64,000 nucleotides of DNA from Melanocharis versteri. Its lineage: Eukaryota > Chordata > Aves > Passeriformes > Melanocharitidae. A program made the translations under genes and the position numbers. Shown here piece by piece: positions 1 to 13,200 of this stretch. The notes under the pieces are model-generated. The model was not told where the DNA came from. It saw nothing but the letters and a program-made list of their open reading frames with translations, and made no database searches. The stretch spans positions 1 through 64,000 of the forward strand of contig VZTG01008552.1 of assembly GCA_013397845.1 (NCBI GenBank), read 5' to 3'. Position 1 is the stretch's first letter. Each line of letters begins with the position of its first letter.

Positions 1-420
1 TTTGTTTGGGGTCCCTCCTTGAAAGCACTCAGCTCAAATTGTTACTTTGTTGTGGTTTCATGATTAAACTGTTTTAAGGATTGAGACATCAGAGACTTTG
101 CTGTGGGAAACCTGGGGTCAAGCCCGTAAGGACACCTTGTCTGACTGTGGGGTGTGTAGCTGCCAGGGCCAGCTCAGGTGGTTATGAGCGTGACTGCTGG
201 AGAGGCTTCTGGATGGCTGGGCGGGGAAGTTTCCTTAATGCCCACTGCAGGACTGTGTGGTCCTGTTGGTCAAGCAGCACAGGGTTCCAAAAAGCTGCTG
301 TGCCATAACATGGTGTTTGCCGTCACCTTCACCTGCGAGGCCGGTGAGCTCCGAGCAAGGTGCAGGGAACCCACCTGGGTGCGTGGGATGGGGCAACCCT
401 GGATGTACGGACAGATTGGG
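1..420. other. 5' flanking DNA with no recognised gene
   Basis: Moderately GC-rich sequence upstream of the CR1 fragment. The short open frames on both strands look random and show no family resemblance. Nothing else is supported. Confidence 0.5.
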
Positions 421-619
421 GAATGAGATGCTGGAAAGCAGCGCCACGGAAAGGGACGTGGGAGTCCTGGTCGATGGCAAGTTGAACATGAGCCAGCAGT
501 GCCCTGGCAGCCAGGACGGCCAACCCTGTCCTGGAGAGCATCAGGCACAGCATCACAGCCGGGCAAGGGAGGGGATTGTCCCGCTCTGCTCTGCACTGGG
601 GCGGCCTCACCTCGAGTGC
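421..619 (+). mobile_element. CR1 LINE fragment (reverse-transcriptase C-terminal region)
   Basis: Resembles the avian CR1 stretch reading GAGTCCTGGTCGATGGCAAG, then AACATGAGCCAGCAGTG, and ending GCGGCCTCACCTCGAGTGC. Sense relative to the gene, decayed, and cut off at the N. Its last 60 bases recur at 5219-5272. Confidence 0.8.
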
Positions 620-620
620 N
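620..620. other. Assembly gap or ambiguous base
   Basis: A single N separates a CR1 fragment from the minisatellite. Likely a collapsed or unresolved stretch of unknown length in a GC-rich, repetitive promoter region. Confidence 0.8.
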
Positions 621-848
621 CCCCGCTGTCCCCGCTGTCCCCGCTGTCCCCCCGTGCCCGGCTGTCCCCGCTGTCCCCGCTGTGCCCCCCGTGCCCGGCT
701 GTCCCCGCTGTCCCCGCTGTGCCCCGGTGCCCGGCTGTCCCCGCTGTCCCCGCTGTCCCCCCGTGCCCGGCTGTCCCCGCTGTCCCCGCTGTCCCCGCTG
801 TCCCCCCGTGCCCGGCTGTCCCCGCTGTCCCCGCTGTCCCCGCCGCCC
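621..848. repeat. GC-rich minisatellite (9-bp unit, about 36-bp higher-order unit)
   Basis: Built from CCCCGCTGT 9-mers, two or three at a time, separated by an 18-19 bp variant ending GTGCCCGGCTGT. This makes about five higher-order repeats of roughly 36 bp. The - strand shows regular GGGG runs with 5-nt spacers, so it could fold into G-quadruplexes. Because the units are mostly multiples of three, several frames stay open across it; those ORFs are not genes. It begins right after the N at 620. Confidence 0.93.
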
Positions 849-849
849 C

Positions 850-1200
850 GCCCCGGCATTGCCCGGGACGCTGTTCACGACAGTGTCGCGGCGGGGCTGC
901 CGTACGGCCGCTGCGCGGCTTGCGGCGGGCTGGGCGGATGGCGTCCGGGCCGGAGAGCGAGCGGGGCCGGGAGCAGCGGCAGCGGGAGCGGGAGGCGCTG
1001 CTGGCGCAGGTGGGGTGACCGGCCCGGCCCAGCCTCGCCCCGGGGCCGCTCAGCACCCCCCGTTCCCCAGGCTGGGCGCTCGGTGCTGAGCGGGGTCGGT
1101 GCAGCCGGAGTGGGGGACGCCGTGGGGAGCGCCCCTTCTGTGCCGGGGGGAGCTGGGCTGCGGCACCGGGAGTGGCAGGACGCAGTCTGGAATTTCGGAG
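850..1200 (+). promoter_or_regulatory. CpG-rich promoter and first-exon region
   Basis: Dense in CpG and GC while the gene body is AT-rich, and it overlaps exon 1. There is no obvious TATA box at a suitable distance, which fits a housekeeping CpG-island promoter. The transcription start cannot be placed from sequence alone. Confidence 0.6.
938..1009 (+). CDS. CWF19L2: CWF19L2 exon 1 (residues 1-24)
   Basis: Codes for an N-terminus starting MASGPESERG and ending in an Arg/Glu-rich stretch up to LLAQ. It ends at a CAG with donor GTGGGG and leaves phase 0. The context of the ATG is only moderate (C at -3, G at +4). The exon sits in a very GC- and CpG-rich stretch typical of a housekeeping promoter. 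The next exon begins AKSSYEKK, which matches the order I recall in the human protein (an RQ-AKANFEKE junction), so exons 1 and 2 join directly. Confidence 0.85.
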
Positions 1201-4200
1201 TGACGCCCACCCGAGTTCGTGCGTTTTGCCACTTGTGGTATTGGTCCTCTTGGTGTTTCACCTATTATGTATTTCTGTGCTTACACCTTTGGAAAGAGCC
1301 GGAGTCGGTCGTCTTTACATTCTCTTTTCAGATTTTTTAATACATTGAAAAGATGGCACCACCCTCACTCCCCGGCCTTCTCTAGGTTAAACAGGCCCAG
1401 CTCTCAGCCTTTCCTTAAATGAGACATAAAAGGCGACTCCTTCTCCTTGTCTTGTGGCCTGTCTTTCCTAAAGAGCCTGTATCCCTCCATTGCAACACTC
1501 TGGTCGTGGCGCGGTAATAACCTGAAGTTGTGTGCCTGTGTTAAGAAGTGGGACGGCGTGATTTCATTGGGTCAATTACTTGCCTGGTGATGTGTTGCTG
1601 TAGTGTAAGGCAAGAATGAGGAAGCTCCCGCTCAGGTGCTTTGGTAGGGTTGCTGTGACTTGGAGACCCATGCTAATCCTGATGCATTTTGTTCAAAACC
1701 TGCCTATGTGCTGGTTTTGGTATTTGTGGTGATTCTTGTTGTGACTTGCAGGTAGAGTGAATGCTGAAGTCGTAAATGGCACATCCCTTAGGTCACATGG
1801 CTTGTTTTGGAGTTTAAGGGGGGATAACAGGGAAAGTGTAAGAGGAAGACTGAGTATGGAAAGAGCATGAGGTTGTGATGATGGGCTTTTCATAAAACGA
1901 AGGCCAGAGTAAGCAGCAACCAAATCTTACTGGGCAAAGATATTGTCAGAAAAAGAGTAGTGGGAAAATGGGCTGAATAGCCTGATGCTTACACAACAGT
2001 GATGCCTTTTCTCAAGTCAAGGCAGAAAGAGAGAGGATTTCATGTAATAAATTTTGTGGGCATCTCCCTTGTACAGTTATGGAGCTGTTTCTTGGCAATA
2101 GAACTTCCCGTTGGTGATTTCCCACCTTTTGACAAGCAGTTGAAGGGAAATTCATTTAGCTTAGTAATAGTGAATCATGCTACCCTGCAAAAGTTTGTTG
2201 ATGTTGTTAAGATATCTATTACTTTACTTGAACTGCTGTATGTGTTTGAGTGCCTCTTTGCTCAGTTCAACCTCTTGGATGTTCAGAAAATACACTTAAC
2301 AGCAAGCAAAACTTACGTAGGACACTATTATCCAATTTCACCTTTCCTTCTCAGCTAGTGCCACTTGTACAGCAAGCTGTCTGGGCCAGTGCTCCTGGCT
2401 TGGAATCCTAGAACAGCCCTGGTTGGAAAGACCTTGAAAGATCACTTGGGCCAAACCCTTGTGGGAAAGGGAGCCCAGGTGAGATTATCTAGTGCTCTGT
2501 TCAGTCATGTCTTCAAAAACTCCAGTGACGGGGTTAAGGAAACTTTCCTGTCTGACCGTTCAGGAAGCACAGTCCCCCACCCGAGGTGCACTCCTGCCAC
2601 CCGAGGCTGGCACTGCTGGCACTGAAGCCCCTTTGCCGAGGGCAGCTGCAAGTGAGCCACATGTGCTCTGCTCGACTCCCTACACACATCACTGACACTC
2701 AGACAAGTTTCCCTTAGCAGCTTGACCCCAGGTTTTCCATAGCAGAGTCACAGACATCTGGATCCTTAGAACAATTTAATCATGGTGCAAAACACAAAGC
2801 CAGCTTGAGCTGGGTGCCTCCAAGAAGGGACCCTGAACAACCGAATCCCTGAGCTTTTATGCTCTTGCAGTCTACGTGTTCCGTATTCTGGGGTCCTCCT
2901 GCTGAGCCCTTGGCTCCTGCAGTGTCTCTGAGTGTCCACTCTCCTGGCTGGCCCCAGAGGTCTCTGCTGTGCAAAGGGGCAGCACCAGTTCACAGCCTTT
3001 TGCTGTGGAAAAAAAACACAGGTTGTTTTTGGCAGAGTTCCAGTAGTTGCTAGAAAGCTTGGTATCTTGAGCATGGGGGCTATGCTTCTCACTACACTGT
3101 TAGGATATATCTCAAGAGTTCTTTGATGATACTGTAGCTTCATAGGTCCTAACTCCTAGTGTTGGTATATTCTCATAGGTTTAGATGCTGCTCGTCAGCC
3201 TTGCTGAAGGATATTACAGAAAGTGGTTTGGAGTTTTTAGAATGAAACCAAATCTGATATGCTTTCTTGTTGCTAAGATGTAGCGTGTCAAAAGGTATGT
3301 ATGTTGGATCTGTGTTGAATTTTGTCATTTTCTTTGACTTGAACAAGAAACAGACCATCATTGTATTATTCAGCATATTTTTAAAATGCCATGAATACAA
3401 ATTACTCCTACATGAATATCTTAAAAATGTATCTGCAATATTTGTGTGATACTGAAGAAAACCCAATGCACAACCCTCATTTTCTGGAGTAAGGCAAACA
3501 CTGATCTTCTGTGTACAGCAGTGGGCTCAGAGCTGGCTTTTACTGCTCAAAACTAACAACTGGGGAGTAAATAGCTCTATAAAGATGCTACATCGTTACT
3601 TAGACAAAAGCTGATGAAGTGTTAGAACTACTGTGAGAAGAATAAAGAACAAAGGAAATGGTTGCACAGACATATTACTCATTTCTGTGTAATATCAAAT
3701 AGCTTATGAAGTCCTGGTCCCAGCATCTTAAGAAGAACCAAACAACCTCGGAGAAGGTGGGAAGAAAGGTGCAGAGATGATCTTGGTGCAGACTGTCCGA
3801 GGACACTAGAGGTTTTGAGATGAGGAAAGATAGGCTGAAAATAAAGTTAATACAAGAGAGTTCTGTAAAATTGTCAAATGATATGGAGAAGGAGATAGAG
3901 AAGTGCTATCTGCTGGTTCTTTCAACTCAAGAGCTAGGTTGTATTAAGGGATTTGCAGGTAGCCAGCTTGGAGCAGACAAAAGAAGGGAACTTTCAGATG
4001 ATGCACAGAGAAATTGTAGGGTCTCTTGTGTAGCATGTTGCAAATACTGGCACTGCACTTCCATCCAGACAAGAATAGCCTAAAATTTAAAATATGTGTT
4101 GAAAGCTATTGATTGAAAAGTTGTTGAGCCTCAAATTGATGGAGGATGCAGGAATATTTTGGGGATGGCTCACTTTGGACTTAAGCCTGTATACACTTTC

Positions 4201-7200
4201 ATCAGCTTCCCTGGGCATTGCGGGACAGTTTTTAGTTGGGATACTAGCTTAGATTTTTAGTTCTGAGGATGTCAGAACACTGAGAAATCCAATACAGGGA
4301 AACAGAATGGAGTATAATTTGTGAAATGCTAGCCAGTATGATTCTTTAAGTCCATCCATTTAGTGTGGAGTGTAGGAATGGATCTGGAGATAATGACATT
4401 GTTTTCTACAGAATTTAACCGTTAGAGATGCTTGGTCCCTATATGGCTGATGAGAAACTTCCCCAATGTGATTTTTCAGCTTCTTACTGAAAGTCACAGT
4501 ATGGAATCTATGTTATATTTCCACATTGTTTTCACTTCCTAGCAGTGTAAAGCTGTCAGATTCTCTGATTATCAAAGATTATCTTGGGTGCATTGGGTAA
4601 TGCTGAAACATACATTAATGGTCAAATGGTTTTCTTTGCTGTCGCTTGTGGAATTGCTGTGTTCATCACCTTATGGATGTCCTTGAACTATTTCTTTTCC
4701 TTGCATTAAGAACGAAAAGTTGAAGTAAGGAGAGGACATATTGAAGGTTGGGAGTTTCCCCCTGTCCCGTTTTCTATACCAAAGTTTTAGAATGTGTTAG
4801 CAATTGTATCATGAGCATTTTATCCTATACAAGTCCATGTGGGCCAAAGGAATCTGTAGAGATTCCTTGATCATTAATTTGGCTGATAGAGAAATTTAGG
4901 AATGAAACTTTTTTTTAAAAACTCATTTCATGTTTCCTCCTCCCATTTATGGATCCAATAACCTAATATTAGGCTATGTAAAAGGGCAACATTTTTAAGA
5001 CTTCTCCTGTAGCTACTCTGTTATTTCTGTGAAAAGTCAGTTTAGCATTTTATAATGTGAAGGTGTGAAGATGTCATAGTTGCCATGTCAATATTCTGCT
5101 GTCTGCTTTTCTGAAATGGACTTGTTGCTGCCTGTGTGAGAACAGATTAATGTCCTAAGTGTATTGACTTTCTCTGCTTTACTTTGATCATGGTTGGACT
5201 GCCTGCTGCAGTGGAACAGCCAGCCGGGCAAGGGAGGGGATTGTCCTGCACTGGGGTGGCCTCACCTCGAGTGCTGAGGGCAGTTTTGAGTGCCACCATA
5301 TAAGAAAGACATTAAACTATTGGAGAGTGTCCAAAGGAGGGCAACAAATACAGTGAAGGGCTTAGAGGTTGCAGCCGTATGAGGACTGACTGAGGTCACT
5401 TGGCTGATTCAGTGTAGAGAAGAGGAGACTGAGGGGAGACCTCATCACGATCTGCTTTTTGTTATGAAATATTGAACTTGCACTTCTTTTGGAGAACCAA
5501 CATGCCACACAATCCGTTGATCGAGATTTCTCTTTCAAATTTTACAAGTGTGTTCTTTTATTTGTGTAGTCTCTCTTCCAAACTGCCCTGATAAAACCCA
5601 GCGGCTGATAATGTTTAGGATAACGATCAGTAATCAAATAAATAAGTGTTGACATGCAAATTGTTATTAAGCTTCAGAAATAGCATCTTGTTTTGATGAG
5701 CTCAGTAGTTCATGACACTGCTATTTTGGTTTATGAGTTTACAGCAAGAAAATAATCTGATGGGTGTTTTGGTAAGTGCAGGGATGTGTGTTTTTCCTAG
5801 ACATGAACACTTTTTTCCTTGATAAAAACTATCAAGACTTCAGATTTTGGATTATTCTTGCATCGTATGGTATTTTTGTATTTTAGTGTTGCTCTTCTGT
5901 TACCGGGTTTTTTCCATGGACTGTGAGTCTTTGACTCTTTGGCCTCTGAGGGTGATGTGATTTTGACCATTCCTTGTGCAGAAAATGCTGCCTTTTAGTT
6001 TTTAAGGATTACTGACAGATTGGAAGTTGAGTGTAGGTAAATAAGACCTCAGTCAAATAACATATATGATTGAAACAATGAAAGTAAATTGACACCATAA
6101 AACAATTTCATTGCACAAACGAGAAATTATGTGTTTAATTTTACCTATTTATATTTCTGAAAAAATTGATTTGGGACTTGCAAGCTGTTGTTTTTGGAAG
6201 CATCTTGTTCAATGCTTTTGGCTTCGACTTCTCCCTTCAATTTTGGTTTACATTTTTTATTTCATTTTCTTTGAAAATACAACTTAAAATTAAAAAAATC
6301 CCCAAACCAACAAACAGTGTATAACAGTATCACTGAGTTCACAATATTAGAGCTCTAAAGAAGCTGTAAAATCAGCAGGTTTTGCCGGTCAAATATGATC
6401 AGGTATTTCCTCCTAAAAGCCTAACAGTTGGCTTTTTGCAGTCATCAGTATTTGCTGAGGTGATGGAGTGCTTGGCAGTATTTTACATTGCAGTTTTCAT
6501 GGAAAATTACAGAAATCTCTCCTTATGCAGAAATCAGTAGCAAAACATATCTCTGCTAGGGGTTATAGTTGCTTCCATGCTGTAATACTAAGCACCTCCT
6601 TTTTGTTCTTTCCCTTTTAAATCCTTCATGAAGTATTATATCCCTAACTCCATCTGTTGAAGGAAATAGGCATTTCAGCACTTAAATCTGTGATATTAGA
6701 AGAGTAATGGTACGGAGAAATGAATACTGCCTTTTCACAAAAGGTTTTCAGATTTTTGTCAAAACACCTCTGCATTTTTGCACAACATCTTTAAACAGAC
6801 AGGTCATTTTTGAAGGTCAGTGATGAAGGCAGATGTCTTCATTGTTATATTCTGTAAGGCCTTCCTCTGGAGCTTGCTTTTCCACAGCAGTGGAGAGGTC
6901 CTACATTAACACCAAATACCTGTTTATGGTTTCCTAGCAGTAGTAGCTTCTATTTATCTGTTGTGTCTGCACCTGTACCAGCAGAGCCGCTGCTGCCTCC
7001 CAGATGTTCCTGACTGAAGGTTGACATCTCCTGCAGCCTCCTGTTTAAATCACGTCTGACTTTTGATTATTGATCACAAGAAGCTTAAATGATTGAAGTG
7101 ATAGTCGCTTCGGTGACCTTTCTTCTGTGCCTTTTGGCAGGTGAAAATGACAAGAATGGTGACATTTCCAGTTGGCAAAGCTGTGTCTGGAGGAGGTGGT

Positions 7201-10200
7201 GGTGCAGGCAGCTCTCTGACTCAGGTGCGAGTTGCCAAGTTGGGGTGGAAGCTAAGCTCTTTTCTTGTGTTTCCACTGCTGTCCTCCTTGGGAAGTCTTT
7301 CTGGATGTAGCAATAATTGGAATATTGAGGCTAGAAAAATAATCTAAGCATTCACAAAAATAAGAGTGTTATTCAGACAGAGAATTGGTATAAAAGCATC
7401 AGAACTGCAAAGAAAGGTGTGTTCAAGTTGCCTGGAGGTAAGCACTCATGTAACCAGGGCTCTCTGTCCCTGAACTTTGGGGTGATGGAAACTGGGAGGG
7501 TCATACATGTCACAGCAGCCTTTCTGATAGTTGATTATCAAAACAGTTAAAACAATGGAGTGGTTTGTATAATAGCATGGGAGATGATCCTGAAATTAGA
7601 AAGCAAAGCTCACTGTAGATATTTTGAATGCCTTATGTTGGTGTCAGAAGGACTGGCTAGGTGTTAGATTTTTTGAACTTTCCTAACAGAAAGCTGTTGC
7701 TGAAAGGAAGTTTTTTCCACACTTCTTTTCCCCAAAGTGCACTTTTTCCCCTTGTTCCTTGTGCTTAAACTGGTAGCCTTGATGACCTTGCTAGAGTGGC
7801 AACTTGTAAGCTTGGTCTGCAGGAAGCTGCACCCTGCTTTTGGTGGGATTCATTTTGTGTCGGGATGGTCCTGGAAGTGACTTTGCCTGGGACGGGAGCG
7901 CAGGAACAGGCCTGGGTGGGTAGGTGTCATAGGTTGACCATAAACCAATTATAGAAGTTGGGCACGCTTCCAGATCCTGTATTTAAAATGGAGAAAGCCA
8001 CGAAAAAGTCTTTTTTACTTCTGGGAAGTAATTATCCAAATCTAGTACAGTAGGGTGGTGGGAACACGTGAGGGGTAGTGCAGAGAAGAGAGGTGTGGGA
8101 TTGGAGCCCTGCCCTTCAGTGGCAGGTAGCCGGGACGGCAGCTTAGCTGGTGCTCTGTCTCTTGAATGTTTTTGTCATATTGTAATGATCTGATGTGCTG
8201 CAGATTTTCTTCTGATTGCTTGTGGAGGAAAAGGGAGTTTTTCTTCTTTTGGATGAAGAAGTTGACTATTGAATCATGGTGATTATCATTTAAAGAACTA
8301 GAGGTTGACCACAGTTATAGGTGGAAAATTGCAATGTCTTTGTAGTGGTGTGGAAAACCTTTCCTGGCTTTCATGAGAGCTGAAACCGTAAATAGAGTTG
8401 AGGTCAGGAAAGAGTATTGGTCAGGGTTTCTGTGAGCTGGGCGGGGGGAATTTTTAGCCCTAGGTGACATCCCTCCATCCCTTCTGGGCATCCTTGAGGG
8501 ACTGCTGTGTAACAAGCTCCATTTATTGTGTGACCTATAACTTGGCTGTTGGCAGTGTCTTTGATCTTTCCTGCTTCTTCCTGGTGTGGCATGATGTAAT
8601 TTTTATAGCTTTTGGGTTTTGCATCTGCAGTGTATTACAGGCCTCTTTGGAGCAAATTTTATTCTTCATTTAACAGATAGTGTTGTCAGCTACTGGGCAG
8701 GCTGGCCTTAAAGACCTGCTTGATGAAAACCAGAAGGCACTTTCCTTGAACTTTGTTTCCTCCCAAATTCAGATGGATCTGTGAAATTCAAACCCCTTTC
8801 GCTTACTTGTGGTAAAGACTGCAAAATTTGTCTCCCTTCAACCACGGCAAAAAATGCTGACATAATGCTGTAGGATAATTATTGTTTTTATAGCACCTTA
8901 TCAACAGACCTTGCAGAGTGCCTTGCCAGCCTTAGACTTCACCTTGTTTTTGTTGCAGAGGAGACCATGAGCAATTTTATTAGGGTGTTGCAGAAATGCG
9001 TAGTGTAGCATGATGCTTGCCCTTCTTGACGGGTTGTTGCTCATAATGTGTTCATGTGTACATGCACAGGCATTTGCATAATTAATGCATTACTTTTGAA
9101 ATAGAGGTATTTCAGAAATGTATCATCCACTATTTATGGAGAAAAAACTTAAAAATATTGCTGTGGTAACCTAAAATGTACCTTATTGGTAAAGGGGAAA
9201 GTATAAATTATTGGATAATCCTGTGGTATTATAATTATTAATGAACCTTAATGTGAATTAAATGCTTGGACTCCTGTGGGCTGACAGATGTGAAGCTATT
9301 GGAGTTGGTCCTCATAGACAGAATGGAAAGTCTGACAGGGGAATTAATTAGTTTTTCTTTCTTTTTAACATTTTATGATGTGCTAGTAAGCCCTGTAGCT
9401 TTTGAAAAGAAAAGTAGAATGTAAAGGTAAGTTTTGAAGCTAATAAAGTAATGCCGGCAGATTTTCTGCTTCACTTCTGCTTGAAGTAATTGTGTGTGTG
9501 TGAGGGGAAAGCATCACGAGCAATTAAAAACTGAATATTCTAATTTAAGGGAGCTAGATTTCAGAGATAGAAAGACTTAGAGGGTATTGCTGCTAACTTT
9601 CTAGTCTTGTGTTAAAATGATAGTTTAGGTGAAATTATAACTTCTTTCATATTTTTAGATCTCTAGGCAGTTTTTTTTTTTAATAACTTACATAGATACA
9701 TGGTTAAGAATATTCTATATTTTGTATCTTTATCTAGGAGACACAAACTTTCACCTGATGCTTTTGTTTCTGTCTTTCTCTTTTTAACAGCCTGGTGGTC
9801 AATCTGCCACTACGCATTCATCTTGCCCAATCCCGTTTCATTTAGTATTCAGGAGACAGCAATCTGTAGTCTGATGATGATTTCTAGACAATCTGTGTTC
9901 TAAATGAGTATTCGTGTACTTCAGCCAAAACAGTGATCCACCTCTTTCATTGGGATCATGTATCTCAATTACTTAAATACTTGCCTTTATTTTTTCTGTA
10001 TATTTTCAGACCTAATAAAAAGTATAAAGCTCCATTTGTACCTTATGTATAACATTAACCTCATTTTGTGTAATGTTTATTTGTAACTTTGGTAGCATGA
10101 AGAAAGTAGTAATGTTATTTAAAATATACTTGTTATTATAGGAAATGATAAGAGGCTAAATCTTCCATGACAGGCAGAGAGCATATACAATGAAGACATG

Positions 10201-13200
10201 TTGACAAGCTGATCTTGAGTGGCCTTTATTTGTGGCATTTATAGATTTATGTGCATGAGAACTGCAGAAGGAGTGGAAGGGAGCTGTTGACTCCAGATGC
10301 AGTTCTTTCTCAACCACAAGTGAAATGGAATATGCAGAAAGCCTGTCCTTTCTTTCAGTCTACATCTTGGCAACTTGTTTTGTGCTTGCTTGTGGAGCAA
10401 ACAAGCTTGGAGTCTGTTTTTTTTTTGGTTCGTTTGGTTGGCTTTTTGGTTTGTTGTTGTTGTTGTTTTTTTTTCGTATCTAGAACTGTATTCATGTTCC
10501 CTTTATCTCTACTGTTTCATCTGTGTCCAGTAATAAGCTCGAGTTTGGAGTCTTGTGTCTCGTAGACATTTAGTGAGTTGCATAGCTGAGGTTATCCTTT
10601 GCTCGTCCACAAGTGTGGCATGTTTAGCTACTTTGTTTTAGTCAGATGAACATATTTTTAAGACAAAAGGGCCATCATTGTCTATATGGACTAGAAGAGA
10701 ATATATCAGTCTGATATATCTCTGCATGAATTTTCAAGGGTGTTGTCCCAGATGTCCTAGAGTGGCTGGGGTTACCCCTCTGGATCATGGAGAAGTTTCA
10801 GGAAACACACCTGTATTTTTTGAAGTCCTGGGTGGTTTTAGTGATGCTATGTTGTGCTTAACGGCTGTTTCGCTCTCACTGAATTGTAGTCCTGCTCATT
10901 CTTTTGTTACTTTGTTTACTTACAAACTAGAAAATGTTTTGATATTGGAATAGATGTCTGAATGTGTTCTTAACTCTTTCTTTCTTAATGCCTGCCTTTT
11001 GAATTTTAAGAGGTAGCATTCACCTTTGTAGACTGTCAGCTTCACTCTAGAGATGGAAGTCTCAGTCTTGGCCTCTTTATTCAAGCTGATTTATACTATT
11101 TTTTGTTTGTTTTACAATACTCCTTTGTTTAAAATGAAGAAGTCTGGGTAGCAGCCTTGCTTTGCTTGCATTTAAGTGCATTAGAAAGTTTATCATGCGG
11201 AGCTGCTAAGAAAGTAGACAATGAAGGTTTAAAAGGGTGTTTTGCTTGGACACAGATATGTAGTGCTTTTTTTAGGGTTTTTTTGGGTTCATTGTGTTGT
11301 GCCACTTTCAATATGCTAATGCCGATGTTCAAAAACGCAACAGCGGTCCTATCTTGTGAGTTAGCACTTTTTAAAAAAACCCTTTAAATCTTATTTTTTT
11401 AGCATGTATTTCTGTTCTTTGAACCCTTATAGTGTATCGGTTATCTTCCTGCAAGCATTGTTTTCTGTTAGGACAAGCTGCAGATTTCCTTCTTGGCTAT
11501 ATCAAAAAAAGAGAAACTGTCCTGTGGTGGGGAGATTTCTGTGTGGTGTAGTGCACAGGCTTGGATCTGGAGATCTAATAGCTGACCAGGAGGAAAGATC
11601 TCAACTGTTGTCTAATCTCCTGAGACTGTTTTGTTTGTTTGTTTTAAATATTGGTCTTTTTTAAACTCGTGTTCTCTTGGCTTATGTTTGACAACACTTT
11701 CTGGTAAAAGTTGGTGTTCAAGGATAAGAATTCCAAACTCTACCTTTAGTTTTTGTTTTGATTTTAGTTATTCTAAAAGAAACCCCTCAAATAAACAAAA
11801 AACCAAAAGCACATTAAAATTTGCAAGACTTATCTAACACAAAATTAGGGTTGTAATAATATAAAATCACTTTCCTCCTGTTTAATCAGGGTATGGTGAT
11901 GTATGGCATATGATGTATGGGATAAAGAATTTCCTCAAGACAAGTTATAACTAAGTAAACTTGCTTCTGAGAGTCATGTTTATGCTGAACATAACAGAGT
12001 GAACTTCAGAGGCTGAAAAAATAATTACTTTATTCATGTGGCTTATGAAAATCCTTTTTAGGAATTGAAACTGTTTGCAATGATGGTTATTTTTTCAGAA
12101 GAAGTAGTAAAAGTATTTCTAGTTGTACCTCCATAACCAGAAGGGGAGGAACATTCTGAAGTCTGAAATGGAATTCTCGATTTTGTGTGTGGTTGTGTCA
12201 GTGTGGCTTGCAGAGGTGTGTCTGTGAGGAAATGCTACTGAGCTCCACCTGGTTATTTTTCTTTTCTGTTCATTCTAGGCCAAAAGTAGTTATGAAAAGA
12301 AGGAGAGTTGCAAGCTGCTAAAGGATCTGCGAGGTGAAGATACATGGATGCCTGCTGATGTGGATAAATGCATGGAACAACTGGAAAAGGTGATAGAATT
12401 GTAAATCATTGAATTCAGTTGTTACCTTTACAGCCAGTTTGTATGAACAGAAGAGACTTGGAGGGCTTTAAGACGATCTTTAAAAGCATCCCAATTTCTG
12501 ATTTCTTTATGCTTTGTTATTAGCTTTTTTTAAGGTAGAAATAATGTTTTACTCACAAAGAAGAAAAATTCTGTCATTCAATTCCAGCTTTAATTTCTAC
12601 CAAATGCAGACGAGCAAGTGCATTCAGACAGTAATAGTCCCATGGGAAGAAATTTGGAGGATTCAAGGCTTCATAGCAGTCTCATTTGTGGTCGTTCACA
12701 GGAGAAACCTTAGTGAGGCCTGTGAATATCACATCCTTTTAATGTGCAGATATTTCAACAAGGGAAAAATGTGTATTGAAAATGTAGTGATACCTGAAGA
12801 AATAGGTTTGACCAAAGTAAATGCAGTGTAGTAGATATTATCTGTTTAGTTGTAGTGCCTTAGTTCCAATGAAAAAGATACTGAGAGAGGAAAGAAAAAT
12901 TGATTATGGATGTGAGGTATGCCCTCCCTGCCCCTACCACCCGAGCCCACACCTCTCCCCATAGAAGGAAGAGAGGGTAGTAAAAATAAAAGGTATTTAT
13001 GTATGTTTTACCTTTTTTCAGTGCAGTTTGGTAAGTAGGTTTTGATTATTTTTTTTTGTATATGGTTGATTTGGTTTACTGGATCTCATTTACAAACATT
13101 TACTTGTAGGAACGTTCTGTACAGAAAAAAAAGAAAAAGGATAAACATTCCAAAAAGGCTAAGAAAGAAAAGAAGAAAAGTAAGAAACAGAAATCTGAAA

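Larger units (their letters stand above)
1010..12278 (+). other. CWF19L2: CWF19L2 intron 1 (11.3 kb)
   Basis: GT at 1010-1011, AG at 12277-12278. Holds a probable antisense CR1 end near 2400, a CR1 fragment near 5219, and a candidate cassette exon at 7141-7224. Otherwise AT-rich unique sequence with poly-T runs (for example 10420-10475). No second gene seen. Confidence 0.85.

Noticed and set aside
257..1340. Several long open frames of 150-250 codons on both strands across the GC-rich region
   Set aside because: They run through a minisatellite whose units are multiples of three and through a CR1 fragment. The products are Pro/Cys/Arg or Gly/Thr repeats with no family resemblance.
12514..12831. 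105-codon open frame in intron 2
   Set aside because: No recognisable domain and no splice or conservation support; length is compatible with chance in AT-rich DNA.
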